In this document: in pieces, positions 1-8,439 of the stretch | Numbering within the stretch: position 1 is the first letter of the stretch | How the letters are laid out: every line of letters starts with the position of its first letter | From: Peribacillus sp044761985 | Lineage (GTDB): Bacteria; Bacillota; Bacilli; Bacillales; DSM-1321 | Length of the DNA stretch: 64,000 nucleotides | NCBI RefSeq assembly: GCF_044761985.1 | Contig: NZ_JBIWDK010000003.1 | Location: 124,001 to 188,000 of the forward strand | Direction of reading: 5' to 3' | The notes under the pieces: model-generated | Seen by the model: the letters and a program-made list of their open reading frames with translations, nothing else | Databases searched by the model: none | Told to the model about the DNA's origin: nothing | Translations under genes and position numbers: made by a program

Positions 1-622
1 GTTCAAGATTTCCTGGTTCGTCCTGGCTATTCTTCTAGTCGGCTATTTTTCAAGTGAGTTTGTAGGTGTACCCGTTTCGTTTGTGGCTGGTGCAATCGCC
101 ATTGTCCTTTTGATTTTGGCAAGAAGAAGTCCAGCCGTGAAAATCCGTACCGTCCTAAACGGTGCCCCATGGAATATCGTATTCTTCTCGATTGGGATGT
201 ATGTGGTCGTATATGGACTGCGAAATGTAGGACTGACTAGTTTGTTAGCTGACGTCATTAAGGCAACGGCCAATCAAGGTTTGTTTTCGGCGACGATTAT
301 CATGGGATTCATTGCGGCTATTCTATCTTCATTCATGAATAATCTGCCAACGGTCATGATTAATGCCTTGGCCATTGCGGAAGTTCAAACAACGGCGCCT
401 ATTAAGGATGCTCTGATTTATGCCAACGTCATCGGTTCCGATTTAGGACCAAAGATCACGCCAATCGGCTCTTTGGCCACACTTTTATGGCTCCATGTAT
501 TAAAGCTAAAAGGTGTCCGGATCACATGGGGATATTATTTTAAAGTAGGAATCATCCTGACTGTTCCAACACTATTCATCACTCTGTTTGGACTATATAT
601 TTGGCTATTGATTCTTCATTAA
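1..622 (+). CDS. ArsB-type arsenical/anion pump membrane protein, C-terminal part
   Basis: The reading frame is open from base 2 to a TAA stop at 620-622, so the gene starts upstream of the window and only about 206 C-terminal residues are seen. The fragment is strongly hydrophobic with several membrane segments. The stretches NNLPTVMINALA and SDLGPKITPIGSLATLLW are typical of the ArsB/NhaD-like ion transporter superfamily, which exports arsenite or related anions. A hairpin terminator follows directly. The Lrp-type regulator lies about 100 bp downstream on the same strand, past that terminator. B. subtilis carries an ArsB-like gene (ywrK) in the same general region as the chromate and Lrp genes, which supports this family call. 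The substrate is inferred from family only. Confidence 0.85.
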   Translation, partial: FKISWFVLAILLVGYFSSEFVGVPVSFVAGAIAIVLLILARRSPAVKIRTVLNGAPWNIVFFSIGMYVVVYGLRNVGLTSLLADVIKATANQGLFSATIIMGFIAAILSSFMNNLPTVMINALAIAEVQTTAPIKDALIYANVIGSDLGPKITPIGSLATLLWLHVLKLKGVRITWGYYFKVGIILTVPTLFITLFGLYIWLLILH

Positions 623-624
623 CG

Positions 625-655
625 AAACTGCCGGTTTTCTGGCAGTTTTTCTTTT
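625..655 (+). terminator. Rho-independent terminator of the ArsB-type gene
   Basis: An 8-bp perfect stem AAACTGCC / GGCAGTTT with an 8-nt loop starts three bases after the stop codon and is followed by a T-rich run. Confidence 0.85.
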
Positions 656-728
656 GCATGAAAATAATTGGTGAAGGGCCCTATCCTTTGAGATAATAGA
701 ATAAATGATTCGAAAAGGAGTTACATAG

Positions 729-1205
729 ATGGCAGAGGACTTTAGCATTCCAAGCACCAAGGTGGATGAAATCGATAAGAAAATCATTTCGATCTTGCAT
801 GAAGATGCGCGGATTTCGTATACGGATTTAGCAAAGCAAGTGGAACTGTCGAGAGTGGCGGTTCAAACGAGAATCAATCATTTAGTGGAAAAAGGGGTGA
901 TTGAACGTTTTACCGCTGTCATCAATCCGGCTAAGATAGGCATTCATGTTTCTGCATTTTTCAATGTCGAGGTGGAGCCTAAATATTTGGAATCGGTGGC
1001 ACAACAACTGGAGGATGAGCCTGCAGTAACGAGTTTGTATCATATGACGGGGCCTAGTAAGCTGCATATGCATGGAATCTTCACGGATAATCAGGAGATG
1101 GAACGCTTCCTTAATGAAAAGTTATATCCGGTCGTCGGGGTTGTCAGCGTCGATTGCCAACTCCTTATTAAACGCTATAAGAGCCGGATGGGAATGAAGC
1201 TCTAG
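729..1205 (+). CDS. Lrp/AsnC family transcriptional regulator (YwrC/ChrS-like)
   Basis: This 158-residue protein has an N-terminal winged helix-turn-helix (about residues 12-70, with LAKQVELSRVAVQTRI) and a C-terminal RAM-type ligand-binding domain (about 75-150), the full length of the Lrp/AsnC family. A ribosome binding site AAAGGAG lies 7-10 bases before the ATG. In B. subtilis the Lrp-type gene ywrC precedes the paired chromate transporter genes ywrB and ywrA; here homologues of those genes lie at 4997-6138 on the opposite strand, separated by purine nucleoside phosphorylase and an AT-rich insert. A role in controlling chromate or anion transport is therefore inferred, not shown. It could equally respond to an amino acid. 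Confidence 0.85.
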   Translation: MAEDFSIPSTKVDEIDKKIISILHEDARISYTDLAKQVELSRVAVQTRINHLVEKGVIERFTAVINPAKIGIHVSAFFNVEVEPKYLESVAQQLEDEPAVTSLYHMTGPSKLHMHGIFTDNQEMERFLNEKLYPVVGVVSVDCQLLIKRYKSRMGMKL

Positions 1206-1225
1206 GAAAAGCTCCATGTAGAGAT

Positions 1226-1272
1226 AAAAAAAGATTGTCGAGAAGATATAGTTATCTCGGCAATCTTTTTTT
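1226..1272. terminator. Bidirectional terminator between Lrp gene and pnp
   Basis: An 18-bp stem with one G-T pair (AAAAAAAGATTGTCGAGA against its complement) has A and T runs on both sides, so it can serve both convergent genes. Confidence 0.9.
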
Positions 1273-1299
1273 GTCGGCAAAATGCCTACAATTCTATTA

Positions 1300-2121
1300 C
1301 TATTCCATTTCTTCCACAATTCCTTTGACCAATCCAACGAATTGCGTTCTAACTTTACTTGCAACTTCAATCACTTCATCATGACTTAATGGTTGATCTA
1401 AAATCCCGCAAGCCATATTCGTTAAGCAGGAAATCCCTAGCACTTTCATCTTGCCATGGACGGCTACAATGGCTTCCGGAACGGTTGACATCCCTACAGC
1501 GTCTGCCCCCAGCGTACGAATCATTCGAATTTCCGCTGGTGTTTCATATGCGGGACCACTCCACCAAGCATAGACGCCCTGTTGCAAGGAAATGTTCTTT
1601 TCCTTAGCTACTTTGGACGCAATGTTTCGCAAGTCAGGATGATAAGTTTGGGAAAGGTCAGGGAAGCGAGTACCCAATTCATCATTATTAGGTCCTATGA
1701 GAGGATTTGTACCAACTAAATTGATATGGTCGGTAATGAGCATTAAATCACCTGGATTAAAGTCTGTATTAACTGCGCCACAAGCATTGGTAATGATCAA
1801 TTGCTCCACCCCTAATGCCTTCATGACACGTACGGGAAATGTCACTTCATCTAGTGTATATCCTTCATAATAATGAAAGCGTCCTTTCATAGCCACTACA
1901 GTCTTACCTTTCAATTGCCCGATTACTAGTTCGTTTGCGTGTCCGATTGCTTCGGATTTTGCAAAGTGAGGAATTTCACTATATGGAATTTTGAATGGGT
2001 TCTCAATTTCATCAGCAAGAGATCCTAACCCCGATCCTAAAATCATACCGATTGTTGGCTGATTGTCCGTTTTACTCATAATAAAATCTCTGGTCTCTAA
2101 AATTTCTTGTAATCTTTGCAT
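1300..2121 (-). CDS. punA: Purine nucleoside phosphorylase (PunA/PupG type)
   Basis: The product of 273 residues is a trimeric-type purine nucleoside phosphorylase that cleaves (deoxy)inosine and (deoxy)guanosine with phosphate to base and (deoxy)ribose 1-phosphate. It shows the phosphate-binding GSGLGSLADEI near residue 30, KGRFHYYEG near 80, the base-binding TNACGAVN around 110, and GPAYETPAEIRM near 190, all family signatures. An ATG at 2119-2121 is chosen because GAGGAGG lies 8 bases upstream; the longer frame back to 2163 lacks such a site. It stands alone, unlike the drm-pupG arrangement of B. subtilis. It could feed purine bases to the catabolic genes elsewhere in the window, which is inference. 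Confidence 0.93.
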   Translation of the reverse strand: MQRLQEILETRDFIMSKTDNQPTIGMILGSGLGSLADEIENPFKIPYSEIPHFAKSEAIGHANELVIGQLKGKTVVAMKGRFHYYEGYTLDEVTFPVRVMKALGVEQLIITNACGAVNTDFNPGDLMLITDHINLVGTNPLIGPNNDELGTRFPDLSQTYHPDLRNIASKVAKEKNISLQQGVYAWWSGPAYETPAEIRMIRTLGADAVGMSTVPEAIVAVHGKMKVLGISCLTNMACGILDQPLSHDEVIEVASKVRTQFVGLVKGIVEEME

Positions 2122-2438
2122 ACAAAATTCCTCCTCGATAAATGAAAATCCAAGTAAACTCAATTTGATTATTAGTTTAATGGCTTAATAACTATTATAA
2201 ATAAAATATTGTGATAAATGGGAATTTTTATTTTTTTGAAAACATTCTTGTCTTAGAAATATCCCCAACACCTGCAACCCACTTTGCATGAAGGAGCGGG
2301 GAAGGGAACGGCCATTATAGGTCCAAGGATTCATTGATATTATCCTGAAATTTCATTAATATGAATATTGTGTTTTAATTGTTGGTATTTTCACAATATT
2401 ACATAATTTAATTTGGTAAGAATTACGGGAGGGGATAA
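2122..2438. other. Intergenic region, AT-rich, divergent promoters expected
   Basis: These 317 bases separate the divergent pnp gene and the exported-protein cassette. Beyond the pnp ribosome binding site (CTCCTC on this strand at 2131-2136) and the GGGAGGGG site at 2427-2434, no gene, repeat or convincing promoter hexamer pair could be assigned. Confidence 0.5.
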
Positions 2439-3185
2439 ATGATGAAAACAATTAAATTTTTATTTGCTAGTCTTTTATTAATAACGGTTCTTTTCCAAGG
2501 GTCACAGACTTTTGCAGAAGAAGTTGTAGATTATAATGAGATTGCTAAAGAAATGATTTCTAACTATGAAACTATTAATGAAATCAAAACTGAACAAGCA
2601 GATCAAGATAATCGTTTTGTGAATGAAATGGTTGTAATGCAAGAGAACGCAAAAGAAGAGTTGGATAAAAGATTTAAAGCTGCAGAGAAAAAAAGAGAGA
2701 AATTTTATTCTTCAGATCAAATTTTAAAAGCTAGTGCAAAAGATTTTGGAATTAGTGAAGAGGATATGAAAAAAATAAAAGAACTTGTATTAGCTGAAAA
2801 AACTGATTTTGAAAATTTATTATTGGCATTTGAAAACTTAGGTCAAAAAAATCATCCTATTGCAAAAAATATAAAAAAAGAATCCCAAAAAAAAGTCCCA
2901 AAATCGGAGATTTATATTGATCATTCTGTAGATAGTCAAGACGGTAAGATTTCTGGAGGGGGTTGGCCATATTGTTTAGATGATAATGGATATGGCTATC
3001 AGAATTTTATAACTTCAGATTGTTATAAAGCTATTATCGGTTATCTAGTATGTGCTTCAGATTCAACATTAGGTAAAATGGACAGTAATTTAAGATATTG
3101 TAAAGCTTATTCAAAAAACTGTTCTCCCTTAATTGGTCATAGTAAATATAATCATACTCATGCTTGGTATCAAAAAATTCCATGA
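2439..3185 (+). CDS. Secreted protein with charged helical middle and Cys-rich C-terminal domain, unknown function
   Basis: No family was recognised. The 248-residue product begins with a Sec signal peptide (hydrophobic core FLFASLLLITVLF, probable cleavage after QTFA, near residue 27). Residues about 30-150 are highly charged and look helical or coiled coil. After a GGG the last 75 residues hold five cysteines (PYC, SDC, LVC, RYC, KNC) and end in a His/Tyr/Trp-rich tail (KYNHTHAWYQ). The stop codon overlaps a start codon of the following subtilase (ATGA), so the two are probably cotranslated. Base composition is clearly more AT-rich than the flanking pnp and chromate genes. A prepro-protein whose Cys-rich domain is released by the next gene's protease is a hypothesis only. 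ATG 2442 is an equally possible start. Confidence 0.75.
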   Translation: MMKTIKFLFASLLLITVLFQGSQTFAEEVVDYNEIAKEMISNYETINEIKTEQADQDNRFVNEMVVMQENAKEELDKRFKAAEKKREKFYSSDQILKASAKDFGISEEDMKKIKELVLAEKTDFENLLLAFENLGQKNHPIAKNIKKESQKKVPKSEIYIDHSVDSQDGKISGGGWPYCLDDNGYGYQNFITSDCYKAIIGYLVCASDSTLGKMDSNLRYCKAYSKNCSPLIGHSKYNHTHAWYQKIP

Positions 3186-3196
3186 GGCTGGTAAAA

Positions 3197-4132
3197 ATGC
3201 GAAATAGTATATTAATTTCAATTGTAATTATATTTTCTTTATTTTTATTAATAGGGTGTTCTAAAGCTAGTAGTTCTGAAATGGACCATTCTAATATGGA
3301 CCATTCTGATATGGAGGATAAACCTCTTCCAAATACAAAAGATCAAGAAGAGGTTAAGCAACAAGAGTTTTCAAATTCTATTAGTTATTGGCATAATAAA
3401 AATATTAAAGGGGAAAATGTGAAAATTGCAGTACTAGATACAGGAATTGATAAAGATAATAAAGATTTAACTTATACTAAAGGTATAAATTTTGTTGGTA
3501 AAAACAAAGAAGACTTTGGTGATAACAATGGACATGGTACTAAAATATCAGGGATTATTGGAGCACGTAAAAATAATTACAATCTATTAGGTATATCACC
3601 AAATTCTGATCTTTATATTTCTAAAGTTGCTGATGAAAACGGGAATGTAAGGGTTGGAAATCTCATAAAGGGTATAAATTGGGCTGTTGAAGAGGGCGTT
3701 GATGTAATAAATATTAGTTTAGAACTTCCTAAAGGTACTAAAGAATTACATCAAGCTATCAAAAAAGCTTATAAAAACGATATAGTTGTTATATCATCAT
3801 CAGGCAATATAAAATTCCCGGATGATACCGATTTGTCTTATCCAGGTGCTTATTCTGAAGTTATTAATGTTGGTATTTTGAATACAGAGGGAGAAATATA
3901 TAGTCAGGAATTCAAAGAAAAGAAAGTTGATGTATATGCTCCTGGCGAAGATATTATTTCATTGTATTTAAATAATAAAATGACTATAGATACAGGTGTA
4001 TCATTTTCAACAGCATATACAACAGGATACACAGCCTTATTAATCCAGAATTATAAGGACAAAAAAGAAAATTATAATACAAAAAAGGTCAAAAAAGATT
4101 TACAAAAATATTTAGATCCAGATAGAAAATAA
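3197..4132 (+). CDS. Lipid-anchored subtilisin-like serine protease (S8)
   Basis: This is a subtilase of 311 residues with an intact catalytic set: Asp81 (VLDTGID), His113 (NGHGT), oxyanion Asn204 (SSSGN) and Ser269 (TGVSFSTA, where the usual GTS is GVS). The N terminus has a lipoprotein signal ending LLIGC, so it should be anchored outside the membrane by its diacylglyceryl-Cys. Two MDHS repeats follow the lipid cysteine and could bind metal. No separate I9-type prodomain is evident between the lipobox and the catalytic domain, only about 50 residues. The start at 3197 has GAGG 9 bases upstream; ATG 3182 overlapping the previous stop codon and ATG 3164 are alternatives. Lipid-anchored or short-pro subtilases are often leader or toxin-maturation proteases, which suits the Cys-rich partner just upstream. 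Confidence 0.85.
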   Translation: MRNSILISIVIIFSLFLLIGCSKASSSEMDHSNMDHSDMEDKPLPNTKDQEEVKQQEFSNSISYWHNKNIKGENVKIAVLDTGIDKDNKDLTYTKGINFVGKNKEDFGDNNGHGTKISGIIGARKNNYNLLGISPNSDLYISKVADENGNVRVGNLIKGINWAVEEGVDVINISLELPKGTKELHQAIKKAYKNDIVVISSSGNIKFPDDTDLSYPGAYSEVINVGILNTEGEIYSQEFKEKKVDVYAPGEDIISLYLNNKMTIDTGVSFSTAYTTGYTALLIQNYKDKKENYNTKKVKKDLQKYLDPDRK

Positions 4133-4152
4133 AAGTTGTATTTTGATTATTC

Positions 4153-4204
4153 AGTACGACTATTTATAGTAAAAATTATTGTATCAAATAAGTACGACTA
4201 TTTT
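4153..4204. repeat. Direct repeat AGTACGACTATTT, two copies
   Basis: The 13-base word AGTACGACTATTT occurs at 4153-4165 and again at 4191-4203, 38 bases apart, in the gap downstream of the subtilase gene. Function unknown. Confidence 0.6.
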
Positions 4205-4280
4205 CCCCTTAAATGATCTCATAATTAATTTCTATTTATCTTAAGTTAAGAAAAGATAACAGCTTATTCCATTTGAAAAG

Positions 4281-4324
4281 CAAAACACTACATTAAATAG
4301 ATTAAAGTGGTGTTTTGTTTTTTT
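4281..4324 (+). terminator. Rho-independent terminator of the secreted protein/subtilase pair
   Basis: An 11-bp stem CAAAACACTAC / GTGGTGTTTTG with a 15-nt loop is followed by seven T residues. Confidence 0.85.
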
Positions 4325-4400
4325 ATGTAAAAGTAATAATTTATTTTAATTTTTGAGAGTACTTCAATGGCTATCAACTAATTTATAAGGAGACAATTTA

Positions 4401-4916
4401 ATGTTTGGATTTTTCCGTATGTATCGATTTACATTATCAATTTTACTATTATCAATTATTGTATTAAGTGGTTGTGGAACCACTAATAAAATGGATTTCT
4501 ATGAAAATACTGATAGCACAAGTTTGTCAGAGGAAGTAAATACAATTTCTTTAAATTCAACAGAAGATAAGATTAAAGAAGTTTTAGGAGAACCAGACTT
4601 TGTTGAAGAGGTAGAAAAATCAAAATCTACCTATTTAATATATGGGAAAGATAGAGATAATAGTGATATAGAATTTCAAATAGTTAATGGGCAAGTTGCT
4701 AGTTATTTTTTTTCAAACAATACATATAAAACATCAAAGAAAATAACAAAGGGCAGTTCAAAGGAAGATGTTATACAAGAATATGGAGAAAATTACTACG
4801 AAAGAGATGATTCTGGTGCGAAAATAATGGGGTACTTTGATAAAAACCAAAAGGTTAATATGGAATTTTCTTTTAATGAAACGATAGAGGGTATAATCAT
4901 ATCAAAAATTAATTAA
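4401..4916 (+). CDS. Lipoprotein with two BamE/SmpA-like repeats, unknown function
   Basis: The 171-residue product has a lipoprotein signal peptide with lipobox VLSGC near residue 25, so it is expected on the outer face of the membrane. The rest divides into two related halves, each with a motif of the form hydrophobic-S/G-S-x-E-D-x-I-x-E (NSTEDKIKEVLGEPD and KGSSKEDVIQEYGENY), as in small BamE-like or YjgB-like lipoproteins. AAGGAG is present 8 bases before the ATG. It is separated from the subtilase by a terminator but shares its AT-rich composition and export signal, so it may be part of the same acquired cassette. No specific function is assigned. Confidence 0.7.
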   Translation: MFGFFRMYRFTLSILLLSIIVLSGCGTTNKMDFYENTDSTSLSEEVNTISLNSTEDKIKEVLGEPDFVEEVEKSKSTYLIYGKDRDNSDIEFQIVNGQVASYFFSNNTYKTSKKITKGSSKEDVIQEYGENYYERDDSGAKIMGYFDKNQKVNMEFSFNETIEGIIISKIN

Positions 4917-4974
4917 TTTAGCCGTTTAGTTATAGTATCCTTTTCAAATAGTTTTCTTGCTACCCTAATAAAAA

Positions 4975-4998
4975 AACCACCTTTAAGGTGGTTTTTTT
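4975..4998. terminator. Bidirectional terminator
   Basis: The near-perfect palindrome AACCACCTT-T-AAGGTGGTT is flanked by A and T runs and lies between the convergent lipoprotein and chromate transporter genes. Confidence 0.85.
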
Positions 4999-5551
4999 AT
5001 GTGATCGGGAGGATGAACCCTCCATAGGCAAAGGCAAAAATGATGACGAAGGCAGGGTGAATCTTGAATCTCCCCAATGCTAGGAAGGCAATTCCGGCAA
5101 TGATTAAGGAATGAATATATCCAATGGAGCCGACAGCGTCAGCAGCCATCTGCCATGTAAGCAATAGCATCATGATGGCGATCACGGGCTGAACGAGTAA
5201 GGACATGCCTTTTACGATGGGCGACTGCTTGTATTTTCGCAAGATTTTCAATAAATAAATCAAGGCCACGGCAGAAGGAATGATCGTCCCCGCCAAAGCG
5301 ACGAAGAACCCGGGCCATCCGTAAACATCGTAACCGACATAGGCGGCGATTTTTGTGGCAATCGGTCCTGGGAGGGAGTTTCCAAGCGCAAGCATTTGTG
5401 AGAATTCCGTATTAGAAAGCCAACCATAGCGGGTGACAATTTGGTCGTACATAAGCGGAATCGAAGCTGGACCTCCTCCATAGCCAAGGATATTCGCTAT
5501 GAAAAATGCCAAGAACACAGCTACACCAATCGGGATGAAAATGGCACCCAT
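4997..5551 (-). CDS. Chromate transporter, second half-size subunit (CHR family)
   Basis: The 184-residue membrane protein is a single CHR domain, with the signature GYGGGPASIPLM near residue 25 and NSLPGPIATKIAAYVGY in the middle. Half-size CHR proteins work as pairs (in B. subtilis, YwrA and YwrB) that export chromate or take part in sulfate-like anion transport. Its ATG overlaps the stop of the upstream partner by one base (TAATG), a sign of translational coupling and matched stoichiometry. Five to six hydrophobic segments can be seen. Confidence 0.88.
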   Translation of the reverse strand: MGAIFIPIGVAVFLAFFIANILGYGGGPASIPLMYDQIVTRYGWLSNTEFSQMLALGNSLPGPIATKIAAYVGYDVYGWPGFFVALAGTIIPSAVALIYLLKILRKYKQSPIVKGMSLLVQPVIAIMMLLLTWQMAADAVGSIGYIHSLIIAGIAFLALGRFKIHPAFVIIFAFAYGGFILPIT

Positions 5552-6138
5552 TATGCTGATTCCTCCTTCTTATCCTGTTTCTTATTTTTCAATCTGTTCT
5601 TCAATTTAAAATGAAAGGCACCATATAAAAGGAAAATCATGATGACGATACCAGGATGCAGGGAAACGACCTGAAGAAGTAAGAAGGAGATGGAAAAAAA
5701 TAAGATGCCAAGCACTTTCCCTAACCCTTTAACGGCCTTTTCACCAAACTCATATGCCATTTGTCCAAGCATGACAGCAACGACTGGCATCACGGCAGCA
5801 ATCATATTGGTAATCATCGCCGAATTACTGAGGACGTTTATGAAGGCGATCAAGAATACCATGGCAAAGGCAGATGGTAAGATATGCGCCGCCACACTTA
5901 CGATGGCACCAGGCCATCCTTTCAGTTTGTACCCCAGATAGGCGGCCATCTTTGTGGCAATCGGACCAGGGAGTGTATTGGCAATGGCCAATGTATCACC
6001 GAATTCGTCATCATCTAGCCAATGATAACGGGAAACTGCTTCATGCCGGATGAGTGGAATGACCGAGGGACCACCACCGAACCCTAAAATCCCCGTCCGC
6101 ATCATTCCCACGGTTAATTCGCCATATGGATTGTTCAT
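5551..6138 (-). CDS. Chromate transporter, first half-size subunit (CHR family)
   Basis: The product is a 195-residue CHR-domain membrane protein with the motif GFGGGPSVIPLIRHE near the N terminus and NTLPGPIATKMAAYLGY, matching its downstream partner. The C terminus is a Lys-rich tail (KNRLKNKKQDKK). ATG 6138 is chosen because AGGAGG lies six bases upstream; the frame continues back to 6171 without a binding site. With the coupled downstream gene it forms a short-chain CHR pair. The Lrp-type regulator expected from the B. subtilis layout is about 4 kb away at 729. Confidence 0.88.
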   Translation of the reverse strand: MNNPYGELTVGMMRTGILGFGGGPSVIPLIRHEAVSRYHWLDDDEFGDTLAIANTLPGPIATKMAAYLGYKLKGWPGAIVSVAAHILPSAFAMVFLIAFINVLSNSAMITNMIAAVMPVVAVMLGQMAYEFGEKAVKGLGKVLGILFFSISFLLLQVVSLHPGIVIMIFLLYGAFHFKLKNRLKNKKQDKKEESA

Positions 6139-6405
6139 ATTGGTTCCTCCTGTTCGAATAATAATTTCCATGATTATCTATTAATCATAACAAAATAGGT
6201 TTCGAAATGCTCATAAAATTTTAATAAAAGTATCGAATTGTATGTAATTATATAACTTATTAGTTCAATAGATGATTTAAAGATGAAAATGATTTCTATT
6301 TGTTAATAAAAACAAAAAAGTGGATTACGTATTGTGAGTTAATGGTTTATAATACAAATATAGTTAATTTTCAGAAAAAATAAAATAAATGAAAGGAGCA
6401 ACTGT

Positions 6406-7986
6406 ATGACACAATCGATTATCGGAACGAAGAGCATGGTAGTGAGCCCCCACTATTTAGCATCGATGGCGGGAAATCATATTCTCGAAAAAGGAGGCAA
6501 TGCTTTTGATGCAGCGGTGGCTGTCAGCGCCTGCCTGGGTGTTGTTTATCCGCATATGACGGGACTTGGCGGTGATATGTTCTGGCTGAATTATGAAAAC
6601 AGTGACGGGAAAATAAGTGTTTATAATGGTAGCGGACGATCTGGGGCAAATGTCAGCCGTGAAACGTATGCAGGGGAAGCGGCCATTCCCTTTCGTGGCA
6701 TAAGGAGTGCCATCACCGTTCCGGGAATGGTAGATAGCTGGGATGCTATATTAAAAGAATTAGGTACCTTATCATTGGCTGAAGTTCTTGTACCGGCAAT
6801 CGAGTATGCGGAAAATGGTTTTCCCATTACGAAGAACCAAGTGGACTATACAAAGCAGAACTGGGACTGGCTTTCAAAGATGCCGATCACAGCCGATATT
6901 TATGCGCCAGGAGGAAGAATTCCGGAAGTGGGGGAACGTTTTTTTCAAAAAGACTTGGCCCGTAGTTTAACCTTGATTGCTGAACGGGGGAGGGATGTTT
7001 TTTATCATGGCGAACTTGGTCAATCCATCGTTACTTATTTGCAGGAACAGGGTGGACTGTTAACCGCTGCTGACTTTGCCAACCATGAAGGTAACTGGGT
7101 CGAACCTATATCCACTACCTACCGCGACTATACCATTTATCAAGTCCCACCCAACTCTCAAGGGTTCGTCGGTTTGCTGGCGTTGAATATTCTAGAGAAC
7201 TTTGACTTGGAAAACATGGAGCATGGATCTGCCGATTATTATCATCTATTGGCGGAGGCGTTAAAAGCAGGGTTTCGTGATAGAAACGAGGTATTAACGG
7301 ATCCTGAATTCTTTGAGATTCCCCTGGGTAAGCTCCTTGATAAGCGATATGCTGCCAAGATCGGGGCAGCCATTCAACGAACGAAGGCAGAAAAGGTGGC
7401 TAGCCCGCCGATGGGCAGTGACACCGCTTATGCCGCCGTTGTAGATAAGGATGGGAATTCCGTATCATTCATTCAGAGCCTGTACTTCGAGTTCGGATCG
7501 GGTGTCGTTGCCGGGGATACAGGAGTGATTCTTCAAAACCGGGGGTCCTTTTTCTCGCTAGATTCCAACCATGTCAATACTTTGGAACCTAACAAGCGTT
7601 CCTTCCATACCCTGATGCCGGCAATGGCCTGTAAGGATGGAAAACCTAGCATTATTTACGGAACGCAAGGTGGGGAAGGTCAACCGCAGACGCAAACCGC
7701 GATCATTACCCGGATGATCGATTATGGGATGGATCCCCAAACGGCCATCAATGAGCCTCGTTTTGTCTGGGGCAGGACCTGGGGAGAATCTAGTGAGGCG
7801 TTACGCATCGAAAGTCGTGTCGAGCAAGACGCCATTAAGGAACTTCAAGAAAAAGGGCATCTTGTCGAAGTCGTGAAGGAGTTTGATGGAGCGATGGGAC
7901 ATGCGCAGGCCATCCGGATCGATGAGCATGGATTCCTTAAAGGTGGAGTCGACCCACGGGGAGACGGTGCAGCCGTCGGATCTTGA
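6406..7986 (+). CDS. Gamma-glutamyltransferase family Ntn-hydrolase (YwrD/HpxW-like)
   Basis: The 526-residue protein has the gamma-glutamyltranspeptidase fold: N-terminal GGNAFDAAVAV and GLGGDMFWL, the predicted self-cleavage and catalytic threonine in GSDTAYAAVVD (about Thr340), and the C-terminal YGTQGGEGQPQ oxyanion-type loop. No signal peptide is present, so it is cytoplasmic, unlike classical GGT. Length and context match B. subtilis YwrD, which also lies by the chromate pair. The same subgroup includes HpxW, oxamate amidohydrolase of the allantoin pathway, which is worth noting given the ureide genes further on. The substrate cannot be settled from sequence. Confidence 0.85.
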   Translation: MTQSIIGTKSMVVSPHYLASMAGNHILEKGGNAFDAAVAVSACLGVVYPHMTGLGGDMFWLNYENSDGKISVYNGSGRSGANVSRETYAGEAAIPFRGIRSAITVPGMVDSWDAILKELGTLSLAEVLVPAIEYAENGFPITKNQVDYTKQNWDWLSKMPITADIYAPGGRIPEVGERFFQKDLARSLTLIAERGRDVFYHGELGQSIVTYLQEQGGLLTAADFANHEGNWVEPISTTYRDYTIYQVPPNSQGFVGLLALNILENFDLENMEHGSADYYHLLAEALKAGFRDRNEVLTDPEFFEIPLGKLLDKRYAAKIGAAIQRTKAEKVASPPMGSDTAYAAVVDKDGNSVSFIQSLYFEFGSGVVAGDTGVILQNRGSFFSLDSNHVNTLEPNKRSFHTLMPAMACKDGKPSIIYGTQGGEGQPQTQTAIITRMIDYGMDPQTAINEPRFVWGRTWGESSEALRIESRVEQDAIKELQEKGHLVEVVKEFDGAMGHAQAIRIDEHGFLKGGVDPRGDGAAVGS

Positions 7987-8029
7987 AAGAGTACGAACGT
8001 AACCTCGATATAACCTGATTTTATTTCAT

Positions 8030-8076
8030 AAAAAACGTAGGGCCCAGGATTTTAAGCCGGGGCCCTACGTTTTTTA
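8030..8076 (+). terminator. Rho-independent terminator of the GGT-like gene
   Basis: A 16-bp stem AAAAAACGTAGGGCCC with its perfect complement and a 14-nt loop, followed by T residues. Confidence 0.92.
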
Positions 8077-8423
8077 CTATTACCTTTGATGGTCACCAAT
8101 TTTGTTCATACGAACGGCGTATATCTCGAATCTCTGGAAATACTATTGTGGTCCAATAAGTTATTTTAATATAGAGAATGTCACACCTGTGATACGAAAG
8201 TTTCGAAGAAATCCAGAATTTCACTCGCCTTCTCATGTCATTTTAAGTCGTCAATTAAAAATAAACTTTAAGTATTTGTCAACTGTAATTTAGGATTATA
8301 TACGCGAAAAGGTAGGAAAAATAAGATAAAATGACCGATTATATAGAACTAGTTTTCATTTGAGTATAAACCTATATGACTATTTACAATAATATGTAAA
8401 TGTAGGTATGATTATGTCAACGC

Positions 8424-8439
8424 ATTCTTTATAGAGAAC
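8424..8439. promoter_or_regulatory. Candidate SinR operator, near-palindromic
   Basis: ATTCTTT-AT-AGAGAAC is an inverted pair of the known SinR word GTTCTYT, one half perfect (AGAGAAC read on the other strand as GTTCTCT) and one with a single mismatch. A further perfect half site AAAGAAC is at 8608-8614 and an imperfect one (AAAGAAT) at 8454-8460. SinR represses the tapA-sipW-tasA and calY-sipW operons in other Bacillus, so the position before a CalY-like gene is meaningful. Binding is inferred. Confidence 0.5.

Noticed and set aside
8102..8293. 63-codon plus-strand frame in the gap before the CalY-like gene
   Set aside because: No ribosome binding site, irregular composition, and it lies in the probable leader region.
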